Positions 1 to 5,586 of a stretch of DNA of 10,884 nucleotides are shown one piece after another. Position 1 is the stretch's first letter. Each line of letters starts with the position of its first letter. Origin of the DNA: DASVLX01 sp036384655. GTDB lineage: Bacteria > Actinomycetota > Actinomycetes > Mycobacteriales > Pseudonocardiaceae. The position numbers were made by a program, and so were the translations under genes. The DNA lies in the NCBI GenBank assembly GCA_036384655.1, contig DASVLX010000056.1:1-10884 (forward strand), given 5' to 3'. Below the pieces are notes generated by a model. That model did no database searches. It saw nothing but the letters and a program-made list of their open reading frames with translations, and was not told the DNA's origin.

Positions 1-187
1 TGTCGGTGGTGTAGCGGACGCGGATCGCGTCGGCCCAGCCGGCCGGCCAGGTGCGGATGCCGTGTAATTCCACGACGTCGCCGTCGATCATGGTGGGGAG
101 GAAGTGCCAGCCGGCCTGGTGGAGGTCGATCAGCCGCCGCAATTGGGGGAATTCCGCGAGTGCGGCGGTTTTCTCGTCCGGGGTCAC
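1..187 (-). CDS. Partial small unknown protein downstream of the graspetide methyltransferase
   Basis: The 5' part of an open frame runs leftward out of the window; about 62 residues are visible and the C-terminus is missing. Translation from the GTG at 187 begins V-T-P-D-E-K-T and contains an I-D-L-H-Q-A-G-W-H-F segment followed by V-E-L-H-G-I-R-T-W-P. I recognise no catalytic motif, signal peptide or membrane segment. GTG 187 is the first start codon after an in-frame stop. No clear Shine-Dalgarno precedes it, but it lies only 22 bp after the tgmC stop, so it is probably co-transcribed and translated by re-initiation. Small acidic/aromatic proteins of unknown function are common beside actinobacterial biosynthetic genes. 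The function is unknown. Its link to the graspetide pathway is inferred from position only. Confidence 0.6.
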   Translation of the reverse strand, partial: MTPDEKTAALAEFPQLRRLIDLHQAGWHFLPTMIDGDVVELHGIRTWPAGWADAIRVRYTTD

Positions 188-209
188 GACAGTGTCCGAT
201 GTGTTGTCG

Positions 210-1340
210 TCACGGTAGTTGGGTGATCATGTGGTCTGGGCTGTCGAGCCACAGGACGTGTCGTCCATCCCGGTGCACGGTCAGGCCGAAGCGGCCGATG
301 TCCGGCCGTCCGGCGGCCTGCCAGGTGTCGAGGATCGGGGTGAGTTCGTCCCACAGCCGTCGGGGGCCGGCTTGTCCGACAGTGGCGTGGTCCCCGTTGA
401 GGTCGACGCGGACCCAGGATCCCGATCCAGGGTGTATCCACCGGTGGGAGATCACGGTGTCGTTCTGGGACCGGAATGTCAGGTCGCTGTTCTCGGCGAT
501 CAGGCCGGTGAACATCGCCGCGGTGCGAAAGTCGAGTCCTGCGGGAATCGTCGTGGTGTGCGTCGTGTCCGGGGCGGTGTTGGTGTGGTCGATGATGCGT
601 CGGGCGGGCCATTGTGGCTGGTAGCCGGCCGTACGCAGGGGCATGAATCCGGCGCCGCCGTGGAATCGACCCGAGACGGTTCCGTTGCCGGTGTCCCGGA
701 GGAGCACGATGCCGGTGCTGACGGTGGCGAGGATCGCGCCTGCGGGGGCGAGTTGGTCCAGCCAGGCGACGGGAACCCGGCCGACGCCGCAGGTCGCGAT
801 GATCCGGTCGAACGGCGCCCGGTCGGGCACGCCGGCCGCGCCGTCGCCGCAGACGACTGTCGGTGTGTAACCGGCGTGGGCCAGTGTGGTTTGTGCGGTG
901 GTGGTCAGCTCGGGGTCGACGTCGATGGTGGTGACCCGATCATCGCCGCGGACCTCGCACAGTAGGGCGGCGTTGTAGCCGGTTCCGGTGCCGATCTCCA
1001 TGATGCGGTGACCGGGTTGGGTGTCGAGGGCGGCCAGCATCGACGCCATCAGACTGGGTTCGGTGGATGAGCTGATTCCCCGGCCATCGCTGTCGAAGCG
1101 GGTGATCAGGGTGTCATCGGTGTAGGCGGCAGCCAGCGCGGCAGCGCGCCGCTTCGGGTCAGGGTCATCGACGTCGTAGTGCGTGAACGTGCCCGTGGCC
1201 CGGTCACGCAAAGCGAAACGCGGCACGAATCGATGCCGCTCCACCGTCTGGAACGCGGTGCGCCACGGACCGGGTAGGTCCGCCGGCAGGCTGGTGGCGA
1301 GCCGAGCGCGCAGGTTCGTCGTGTCCGCGTTGATCGTCAT
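210..1340 (-). CDS. tgmC: ATP-grasp peptide maturase system methyltransferase (PCMT/PIMT-like)
   Basis: A 376-aa SAM-dependent O-methyltransferase related to protein-L-isoaspartate methyltransferase. Seen: the S-S-x-x-E-P-S-L-M-A-S-M substrate region (about 91-101); SAM motif I E-I-G-T-G-T-G-Y-N-A-A-L-L (115-127); acidic motif II T-I-D-V-D-P-E (D140, likely ribose ligand); and C-G-D-G (164-167). A C-terminal extension of about 135 residues (240-376) is absent from housekeeping PIMT and typical of the graspetide-associated branch (TIGR04188 type). In characterised aspartimidylated graspetides, such enzymes methylate an Asp of the esterified peptide, which then cyclises to aspartimide. That activity is inferred here. 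ATG 1340 overlaps the tgmB stop as ATGA, implying translational coupling; there is no good separate ribosome-binding site. A longer frame upstream (to 1415) would sit inside tgmB and is not needed. Confidence 0.92.
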   Translation of the reverse strand: MTINADTTNLRARLATSLPADLPGPWRTAFQTVERHRFVPRFALRDRATGTFTHYDVDDPDPKRRAAALAAAYTDDTLITRFDSDGRGISSSTEPSLMASMLAALDTQPGHRIMEIGTGTGYNAALLCEVRGDDRVTTIDVDPELTTTAQTTLAHAGYTPTVVCGDGAAGVPDRAPFDRIIATCGVGRVPVAWLDQLAPAGAILATVSTGIVLLRDTGNGTVSGRFHGGAGFMPLRTAGYQPQWPARRIIDHTNTAPDTTHTTTIPAGLDFRTAAMFTGLIAENSDLTFRSQNDTVISHRWIHPGSGSWVRVDLNGDHATVGQAGPRRLWDELTPILDTWQAAGRPDIGRFGLTVHRDGRHVLWLDSPDHMITQLP

Positions 1341-2305
1341 TGTGGTCCGATCCGGGTGAGTTCGTTGGCCAGCGCGTGGGTGATCGTCTGACGCAGAGGC
1401 GTGATCCAGGCCCACTGGCCGTTGGGATTGAGGTCACCGATGAAGTACCAGCGGCCGTCGTGGTCGACGACGAAATCGGGCGCCGCGTAGACCAGCCCGA
1501 GATCGTCCATGAGCGACAGCAGACCACTTGTCACATCGGCCGGCGCCTCGATCGGGGTGTAGGTGAGCTGATCGTGGACCGCGCGCCAGTCCACCACGTC
1601 CACTTCGGGTGGGGTGTCGATGCGGGCGGCGAACACCCGCCGGCCCACGACCGTGCAGCGCACCGCGAACCGGCAGGAAACTCGCTCCTGGAACAGGTGC
1701 GCCGTGCGAGCGACTCCCGCGGTGATCGCATCCTCGGTCACGGCGCGGGCGTGCAGCGCCACCCGGGTCCCGTTCTCGCTGCCCGGACCACCATCCAACG
1801 GTTTGTAGATCACTTGGAGGTGGCTGCGGCAGAAAGAGCGTGCCTGCTGTGGATCGTTGGTCAGCAGTGATTCCGGCACATTCAGCCCGCAGGTGGCGGC
1901 GGTCATGAGTTGGACGGGTTTCTGGTTGGCATGGGCCGCCCGGTCGGGCCGATTGATCCAGCGCGCTGGAAGGGCGGCGAGCAGGCCGCCGAAACCCATG
2001 TGAGCCTCGGCGGCCGCCCAGTCCCGCTCCGTCGCGGTCATCTCGGGATGCAGGCAGAAGGCAGCGGGCTTCCGGTACCAGACAGCGCGGACGGCCGACA
2101 GATCGACATCACGCACCTGGCCCCGTAGCGCCCCCGTCCACCGGGTCCGGCCGGGCACCAGATAGGCCACCTGGTCGAGCCGCTCCGGGAAATCCGCCAG
2201 ATCGAACCGGGCGACACCCACACCGCGTCGGGACAGTTCGCCGACCACCAGGTCGGCGGTGATGTCCTGGTCGCGTGTGATCACCACGACGGAAGGGGCT
2301 GCCAT
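1337..2305 (-). CDS. tgmB: ATP-grasp ribosomal peptide maturase (graspetide ester/amide ligase)
   Basis: A 322-aa ATP-grasp enzyme, the usual family length. It would activate Asp/Glu side chains of the precursor as acyl-phosphates and join them to Thr/Ser/Lys side chains, making macrocyclic esters or amides. Seen: N-terminal domain with the W-Y-R-K-P motif (about 95-99); W-I-N-x-P-D-x-A-x-x-A-N-Q-K and G-L-N-V-P-x-S-L-L-T-N-D (about 135-170); Y-K-P-L-D-G ATP-binding strand; F-Q-E-R-V hinge; and the metal-site region P-D-F (D277) and G-D-L-N-P-N-G-Q-W (290-298). The acidic residue two before N293 is Asp291, where ATP-grasp enzymes usually have Glu; the chemistry can still work with Asp. ATG 2305 has an AAGGA site 8 nt upstream, inside the last codons of tgmA (4-bp gap). 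Family assignment is secure; product chemistry is inferred. Confidence 0.95.
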   Translation of the reverse strand: MAAPSVVVITRDQDITADLVVGELSRRGVGVARFDLADFPERLDQVAYLVPGRTRWTGALRGQVRDVDLSAVRAVWYRKPAAFCLHPEMTATERDWAAAEAHMGFGGLLAALPARWINRPDRAAHANQKPVQLMTAATCGLNVPESLLTNDPQQARSFCRSHLQVIYKPLDGGPGSENGTRVALHARAVTEDAITAGVARTAHLFQERVSCRFAVRCTVVGRRVFAARIDTPPEVDVVDWRAVHDQLTYTPIEAPADVTSGLLSLMDDLGLVYAAPDFVVDHDGRWYFIGDLNPNGQWAWITPLRQTITHALANELTRIGPQ

Positions 2306-2309
2306 GGGA

Positions 2310-2594
2310 TCAGTCCTTGTCGGTGAACCGCTGGTGGTCGTACTGGGTGTCGTAGACCGTGCCCATCTGCGGCAGGCTCGGGTCCGCCGTCGCGACGCGG
2401 CCGAGGGCATCGACGTTGACCTGCCGCACCGGGTCATAGCTCAGGCCGTCCAGCGACAGCACCGCCTCGCCATCGGGCAACGGCGTGCCGAGCGTCAGCC
2501 CGAACGGCCGCACAGCACCCGCGCTGGGCTCGTCGCTGGACAGCGCCGTCTCAGCAGCGCGCAAAGGCAACAGATCCATTGTCAAGGTCGCCAT
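2310..2594 (-). CDS. tgmA: Graspetide precursor peptide (ATP-grasp-modified RiPP)
   Basis: A 94-aa precursor. The leader carries the maturase-recognition motif R-P-F-G-L-T-L-G-T-P-L-P (29-40) and a conserved-looking S-Y-D-P-V-R-Q-V-N-V-D block (52-62). The presumed core is at the C-terminus: after G78 come TVYD-TQYD-HQRF-TDKD (79-94). Thr79/83/91 are candidate hydroxyl donors, and Asp82/86/92/94 candidate carboxyl acceptors or the aspartimide site. Most of the chain is leader, as usual for the family. ATG 2594 is preceded by GGAAAGGA (2602-2609) at 7-nt spacing; the frame extends upstream to 2789 only through the non-coding leader with its inverted repeats. It is first in the tgmABC operon, behind a long structured 5' region. 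No Cys is present, so lanthipeptide or sactipeptide chemistry is excluded. Which residues are linked, and where the leader is cut, cannot be read from sequence. Confidence 0.93.
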   Translation of the reverse strand: MATLTMDLLPLRAAETALSSDEPSAGAVRPFGLTLGTPLPDGEAVLSLDGLSYDPVRQVNVDALGRVATADPSLPQMGTVYDTQYDHQRFTDKD

Positions 2595-2626
2595 CACATC
2601 GTCCTTTCCATTCGTGTTCCGGGAGT

Positions 2627-2699
2627 GCGGGAGAGGAGAGGTAGTCGCGTGACCAACATGAAGGAGCCGGGGAACCCGGACCCACCTCTCCTCTCCCGC
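2627..2699 (-). repeat. Inverted repeat 1, perfect 16-bp arms, nested inner hairpin
   Basis: The left arm GCGGGAGAGGAGAGGT (2627-2642) is the exact reverse complement of 2684-2699, separated by 41 nt. Inside lies a second perfect hairpin, CCGGG-GAA-CCCGG (2667-2679). The tgmA-proximal arm ends 32 nt before the ATG. In the mRNA this proximal arm is CU-rich, and its UCCUCUCC segment could pair at 7 of 8 positions with the ribosome-binding site GGAAAGGA (2602-2609), so the hairpin could alternate with a structure that hides the site. No U-tract follows, so it is not a classical intrinsic terminator. Confidence 0.85.
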
Positions 2700-2700
2700 T

Positions 2701-2740
2701 GGCCGTGCCAGGTCGGCTGACCTTGGTTGCCGGCACGGCC
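2701..2740 (-). repeat. Inverted repeat 2, perfect 9-bp arms, nested inner hairpin
   Basis: GGCCGTGCC (2701-2709) is the exact reverse complement of 2732-2740. An inner stem AGGTC-GGCT-GACCT occupies 2710-2723. It begins one base after inverted repeat 1 ends, making a continuous chain of stem-loops. Confidence 0.8.
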
Positions 2741-2750
2741 GGTCTGGGGA

Positions 2751-2798
2751 CCCTGTCTGGTGCGGGTCGGTCGGGGGGAAGCACCGCACCAGACAGGG
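2751..2798 (-). repeat. Inverted repeat 3, perfect 15-bp arms
   Basis: CCCTGTCTGGTGCGG (2751-2765) is the exact reverse complement of 2784-2798, with an 18-nt loop. This is a very stable hairpin in either transcript direction. Confidence 0.85.
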
Positions 2799-2809
2799 GA
2801 TTTGGGGGA

Positions 2810-2861
2810 GCGGGGAGCAGGAGCGCCAGGGAGGCGTTGGGCCGCGTCAACTGCTCCCCGC
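2810..2861 (-). repeat. Inverted repeat 4, perfect 11-bp arms
   Basis: GCGGGGAGCAG (2810-2820) is the exact reverse complement of 2851-2861, with a 30-nt loop that contains a small CGCC-N5-GGCG stem (2824-2836). It is the most promoter-proximal of the four hairpins in the tgmA leader. Confidence 0.8.
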
Positions 2862-2875
2862 CCGTTGGACCGCGC

Positions 2876-2950
2876 CTATCTGGCGGTCCGGCAGGGGAAA
2901 CGCCCCGGCCGTGGGCATGCCCCGTGGTGGTCTCTGGCTCTGCGGTTCAT
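2876..2950 (-). CDS. Possible 24-codon leader peptide upstream of tgmA
   Basis: A short frame from ATG 2950 to TAG 2876-2878 encodes a 24-residue Arg-rich peptide starting M-N-R-R-A-R-D-H-H-G and containing two Cys. A GAGGGG sequence lies at suitable spacing upstream of the ATG. It sits between the predicted tgmA transcription start (about 3020) and the four stem-loops, the position expected for an attenuator or coupling peptide. The frame also stays open further upstream, and short frames are common by chance in this GC range. I know no homologue. Treat it as a candidate only. Confidence 0.25.
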   Translation of the reverse strand: MNRRARDHHGACPRPGRFPCRTAR

Positions 2951-3026
2951 GGCTGACCCCTCGCCGTCGTTTGCGATCTCAGCGGTACGCTCGCTGTCGC
3001 GTCCCGTTGATCGGCTCCGTGATGGA

Positions 3027-3055
3027 ACGTTACGCGAAACAAAAACCGTAACCAA
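3027..3055 (-). promoter_or_regulatory. Predicted sigma70-type promoter of the tgmABC operon
   Basis: On the minus strand, -35 TTGGTT (3055-3050) and -10 TAACGT (3032-3027) are separated by exactly 17 bp in an unusually AT-rich tract. Transcription would start near 3020. The match to the housekeeping consensus (TTGxxx / TAxxxT) is good. Confidence 0.6.
3029..3052. promoter_or_regulatory. Inverted repeat GTTACG-N12-CGTAAC overlapping the tgm promoter
   Basis: Perfect 6-bp arms at 3029-3034 and 3047-3052 are separated by 12 bp and lie between and over the -35 and -10 boxes of the predicted tgmA promoter. A repressor bound here would block RNA polymerase. The divergent XRE regulator (3146) is the obvious candidate ligand; that is inference. 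Confidence 0.45.
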
Positions 3056-3093
3056 TCGCCCGATCGAGTGATAGTGGATCTGTAATCGTTGGC

Positions 3094-3099
3094 TAGGCT
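3094..3099 (+). promoter_or_regulatory. Possible -10 box of the XRE regulator gene
   Basis: TAGGCT matches the actinobacterial -10 form TAxxxT and would place the transcript start about 40 nt before ATG 3146. No convincing -35 is visible. A small hairpin CTGGG-N7-CCCAG (3098-3114) follows. Confidence 0.3.
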
Positions 3100-3145
3100 G
3101 GGCGCGGATCCCAGTAGTGTCCGTGGAAGGTGGAGGATCACCGGC

Positions 3146-4021
3146 ATGACCGAGACCGATCCGGCCGTCGCGCAGATTCAGCTCGGCCTCCTGCTGTTGC
3201 GGCTGCGTGAGGCCACGGGCATGTCGGCGGAGGTCGCCGGCGCGCACGTCGGCACCTCGAAGGCCAGCATCAGCCGCGTCGAGAACGGCAAGCAGTCGAT
3301 GGACCCGGAGAAGGTCTCGGCGCTGCTGGACTTCTACGGCGCGAACGACGGTGACCAGGCCGAAGCGATGAAGCTGGCCACCGTGCCGAGGCCGCAGTCG
3401 CGCAAGCGCAGCAGCGCCAACTACCGCGACCAGGTGCCGAACTGGTTCCGCCGTTTCCTTGGCCTGGAGTCGCAGGCCAGCGAGATCTTCATCTACGAGA
3501 ACGAGATCGTCACCGGCCTGTTCCAGACCGAGGACTACGCAAGGGTGCTGCTGGAAGCGGGTAACCCGCTGGCTCCGCGTAAGGAGATCGACCGCGAGGT
3601 CGAGCTACGCAACAGCCGGCAGGCCATCCTGGACCGACCCAACCCACCGTTGCTGGATGTGATCATGCACGAGACCGTGCTGCATCGCGTCATCGGCAAT
3701 GACGAGATCATGGCCGCACAGCTAGACAAGCTCCTGAAACTGTCTAACTCACCGAACATCCAACTTCGGATCTTCCCGTTCCGTCCTCGGCCCACACCCA
3801 CCCGCGACGAGGCACTGACCGCTCGAAACGTCTTCACTCTTCTCCGGCTGCCCGACCGTGGAACCTTGCTCTATCTGGAGGAGGTAGGCGGTGCGACCTA
3901 CCCTGAAGACATCGAGGTCATCCAGCAGTACGCGGCCACCTACCAGAGGCTGCGGGCAGCGGCTGAGGCACCCGAGGGCTCCCGACACCTGATCGCTAAG
4001 GTAGCCAAGCAGTATCGGTGA
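3146..4021 (+). CDS. XRE-family helix-turn-helix regulator with DUF5753 domain
   Basis: A 291-aa cytoplasmic regulator. Residues about 12-66 form an XRE/Cro HTH, with the recognition stretch G-T-S-K-A-S-I-S-R-V-E-N-G-K at about 36-49. The rest (about 100-280) is the DUF5753 ligand/partner domain, recognisable by N-W-F-R-R-F-L-G-L-E, E-N-E-I-V-T-G-L-F-Q-T-E-D-Y-A-R and the L-L-Y-L-E-E segment. ATG 3146 has GGAGG at 3132-3136 (9-nt spacing); the upstream extension of the frame lacks a ribosome-binding site. It is divergent from tgmA and followed 25 bp later by a DUF397 gene, the standard actinobacterial pair related to the WhiJ/AbaA-type developmental and antibiotic regulators. By position it may control the graspetide operon. 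The pair is common genome-wide, so its target is not certain. Confidence 0.93.
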   Translation: MTETDPAVAQIQLGLLLLRLREATGMSAEVAGAHVGTSKASISRVENGKQSMDPEKVSALLDFYGANDGDQAEAMKLATVPRPQSRKRSSANYRDQVPNWFRRFLGLESQASEIFIYENEIVTGLFQTEDYARVLLEAGNPLAPRKEIDREVELRNSRQAILDRPNPPLLDVIMHETVLHRVIGNDEIMAAQLDKLLKLSNSPNIQLRIFPFRPRPTPTRDEALTARNVFTLLRLPDRGTLLYLEEVGGATYPEDIEVIQQYAATYQRLRAAAEAPEGSRHLIAKVAKQYR

Positions 4022-4046
4022 GAGTCGGGCGAGGAAGGTGGGGCCG

Positions 4047-4235
4047 ATGGCTACCCCCAACATGCATGATCTGCGGTGGCGCACCAGCAGCTACAGCGGC
4101 AACCAAGGTCAGTGCGTCGAGATCGCCACGATGCACGACGGTGCTGCCATCCGGGACTCCAAGAACCCCACCGGCGGCACGCTCATGCTCACCGGCTCTG
4201 CCTGGAAGGCCTTCCGCACCACCGTGAAAGCCTGA
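4047..4235 (+). CDS. DUF397 small protein (partner of XRE/DUF5753 regulator)
   Basis: A 62-aa protein matching the DUF397 pattern along its whole length: L-R-W-R-T-S-S-Y-S-G-N-Q-G-Q-C-V-E-I-A (10-28), then A-I-R-D-S-K-N-P, and an ending with W-K-A-F. ATG 4047 is chosen because AGGAAGG (4032-4038) lies 8 nt upstream; a GTG at 4038 overlaps that ribosome-binding site. It follows the XRE gene by 25 bp and is probably co-transcribed. DUF397 proteins are thought to act with the adjacent XRE/DUF5753 protein in development and secondary metabolism, in an antitoxin-like or modulator role. The biochemical function is not established. Confidence 0.93.
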   Translation: MATPNMHDLRWRTSSYSGNQGQCVEIATMHDGAAIRDSKNPTGGTLMLTGSAWKAFRTTVKA

Positions 4236-4250
4236 CCACCACCTCCGAAC

Positions 4251-4283
4251 AAGCGCGGGGCGGGCCTTAACCGTCCCGCGCTT
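4251..4283. terminator. Bidirectional stem-loop terminator between convergent genes
   Basis: AAGCGCGGG (4251-4259) pairs perfectly with 4275-4283 and continues inward through one G-U and three more pairs, giving a 13-pair stem and a 7-nt loop. It lies in the 69-bp gap between the convergent DUF397 gene and the PLP-enzyme gene. There is no long T-tract, which is usual in actinobacteria. Confidence 0.8.
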
Positions 4284-4304
4284 CACCATGCCAGCCAGGC
4301 CGAC

Positions 4305-5510
4305 TCACCCGGCGGTCTTGTCCAGGGCCTGGCTGATGTCCGCGATGAGATCGGCGGGATCCTCCAGGCCGATCGACAGGCGCAGGAGTCCGTAGCGGCG
4401 GAACGGCTCGGAGTAGGCGGCGATCTTGGGACCCTCGTTGCCGATGTGGACGATCAGCGACTCGTCGTGCCCGAGTGAGACGGCCGAGGTGATCACCCGC
4501 AGCTCGGCCACGAACCGGTTCTGCAGCTCGGGCGGGCCGTCGAGGGCGAAGGCCAGCATGGCGCCGTAGCCGCGTCCGCCGAACTGGCGGGCGGCCACCT
4601 CATGCTGCGGATGCGACGGCAGCCCGGGGTAGGCGACGAAGGCGATGCGCGGGTCGGCGGCGAGGAACTCCGCGACGGCCTGCGCCGACTCGAGGTGCCG
4701 GGCCAGCCGCAGCGGCAGGGTGATCGAACCCCGCACGATGAGCCAGGCGTTGAACGGCGAGATCACCCCGCCGACGTCCACCATGGCGTCGGCCTTGATC
4801 TGGTGGATCAGTTCGCGACGGCCGATCACCGCGCCGCCCATCGCGTCGCCGTGCCCGTTGATGTACTTGGTCAGAGAGTGGACCACCAGGTCGGCGCCGT
4901 CGGCCAGCGGCCGGTACAGCGGCGGCGGGGTGAACGTCGAGTCCACCGACAGCAGCGCGCCCGCGTCGTGCGCGATGCGTGCCACCGCGGCGATGTCGGT
5001 GACCTTGGTGGTCGGGTTGCCGATCGTCTCCACGTGCACCAGGCGCGTGTTCGGGCGGATGGCGGCGGCCACTGCCTCGGTGTCACTCGCGTCCACGAAC
5101 GTCGCCTCGACGCCGTACTTCTTCGGCAGCAGTTCCGCGAACAGCCGCCAGGTCGCCTCATAGGTGACGTCGGCGACGACGATGTGGTCGCCCGTGTTGA
5201 GGAACGTGAAGAACACCGAGTGCAGCGCGGCCACCCCGGTGGCCAGCGCGACCGCGTCCTCGCCGCCCTCCAGCGCGGCCAGCTTCTCCTGCAGTTTCAG
5301 TTGGTTGGCGCCGGTGTTGCGGGTGTAGAGAGTGACGTCGGTGCCCGACCAGTCGAGGGACGACGGGTCCTCCGGCAGCGCGTACGAATTCGCCATGATG
5401 ATCGGGGTGCGGATGGCTCCCGAGCCACGGTCGATCTCGTTGCCGCCGTGCACGGCGAGGGTCAGGAACGCGAGCGAGGACGGGTCACGCTTGTCAGGGA
5501 GGGTAGGCAC
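4305..5510 (-). CDS. Cys/Met metabolism PLP-dependent enzyme (cystathionine synthase/lyase family)
   Basis: A 401-aa fold-type I PLP enzyme of the trans-sulfuration family (cystathionine gamma-synthase, gamma-lyase, methionine gamma-lyase and O-acyl-homoserine sulfhydrylase group). Seen: Y62-T-R64 phosphate-binding motif; T-G-V-A-A-L-H (91-97); D190 in S-V-D-S-T-F for the pyridine nitrogen; catalytic Lys215 in H-S-L-T-K-Y-I-N-G-H-G-D; and carboxylate Arg377 in L-R-L-S-I-G-L-E-D. The usual E-S-P-x-N-P is E-T-I-G-N-P (161-166), so the exact substrate is unclear. GTG 5510 is preferred over TTG 5519 because a TAGATT -10 box (5523-5518) overlaps the TTG and ends 7 nt before the GTG, the layout of a leaderless transcript; no ribosome-binding site is visible. 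It stands alone in its transcription unit, convergent with DUF397. Confidence 0.88.
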   Translation of the reverse strand: MPTLPDKRDPSSLAFLTLAVHGGNEIDRGSGAIRTPIIMANSYALPEDPSSLDWSGTDVTLYTRNTGANQLKLQEKLAALEGGEDAVALATGVAALHSVFFTFLNTGDHIVVADVTYEATWRLFAELLPKKYGVEATFVDASDTEAVAAAIRPNTRLVHVETIGNPTTKVTDIAAVARIAHDAGALLSVDSTFTPPPLYRPLADGADLVVHSLTKYINGHGDAMGGAVIGRRELIHQIKADAMVDVGGVISPFNAWLIVRGSITLPLRLARHLESAQAVAEFLAADPRIAFVAYPGLPSHPQHEVAARQFGGRGYGAMLAFALDGPPELQNRFVAELRVITSAVSLGHDESLIVHIGNEGPKIAAYSEPFRRYGLLRLSIGLEDPADLIADISQALDKTAG

Positions 5511-5517
5511 GCGAAGC

Positions 5518-5523
5518 AATCTA
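5518..5523 (-). promoter_or_regulatory. -10 box for a leaderless PLP-enzyme transcript
   Basis: TAGATT on the minus strand ends 7 nt before GTG 5510, so transcription would start at or next to the start codon. The -35 region is not recognisable. Confidence 0.5.
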
Positions 5524-5586
5524 ACTCGCGAGCGGCGGCATTATGGCCGAGAAGCGCCCCGCACGATCGTTATCCCAGACTGTGGA

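Larger units (their letters stand above)
2595..3145. other. Structured divergent intergenic region between tgmA and the XRE regulator
   Basis: This 551-bp stretch has no convincing long gene; open frames on both strands have unnatural Pro/Arg/Gly-rich composition and are broken across the inverted repeats. From right to left it holds a weak plus-strand promoter for the XRE gene, a minus-strand promoter (3027-3055) with an overlapping inverted repeat, a possible 24-codon leader peptide (2876-2950), a 10-bp palindrome GGGCATGCCC (2913-2922), and four consecutive perfect inverted repeats (2627-2861). Transcribed from the minus-strand promoter, tgmA would have a 5' leader of about 425 nt, folding as four stem-loops just before its ribosome-binding site. 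Confidence 0.75.

Noticed and set aside
219..965. 248-codon frame on the plus strand
   Set aside because: It is antisense to tgmC, with composition explained by the GC-rich third positions of tgmC; no family resemblance.
2594..2659. 21-codon upstream frame whose TGA overlaps the tgmA ATG (TGATG)
   Set aside because: No ribosome-binding site precedes its ATG and it runs through the hairpin arm; the overlap can arise by chance.
2627..2861. CRISPR array or tandem repeat array
   Set aside because: The four inverted repeats differ from each other in sequence and length; there is no repeated unit with spacers.
2705..2956. 83-codon frame on the plus strand within the intergenic region
   Set aside because: It runs through several inverted repeats and lacks a ribosome-binding site and any similarity.
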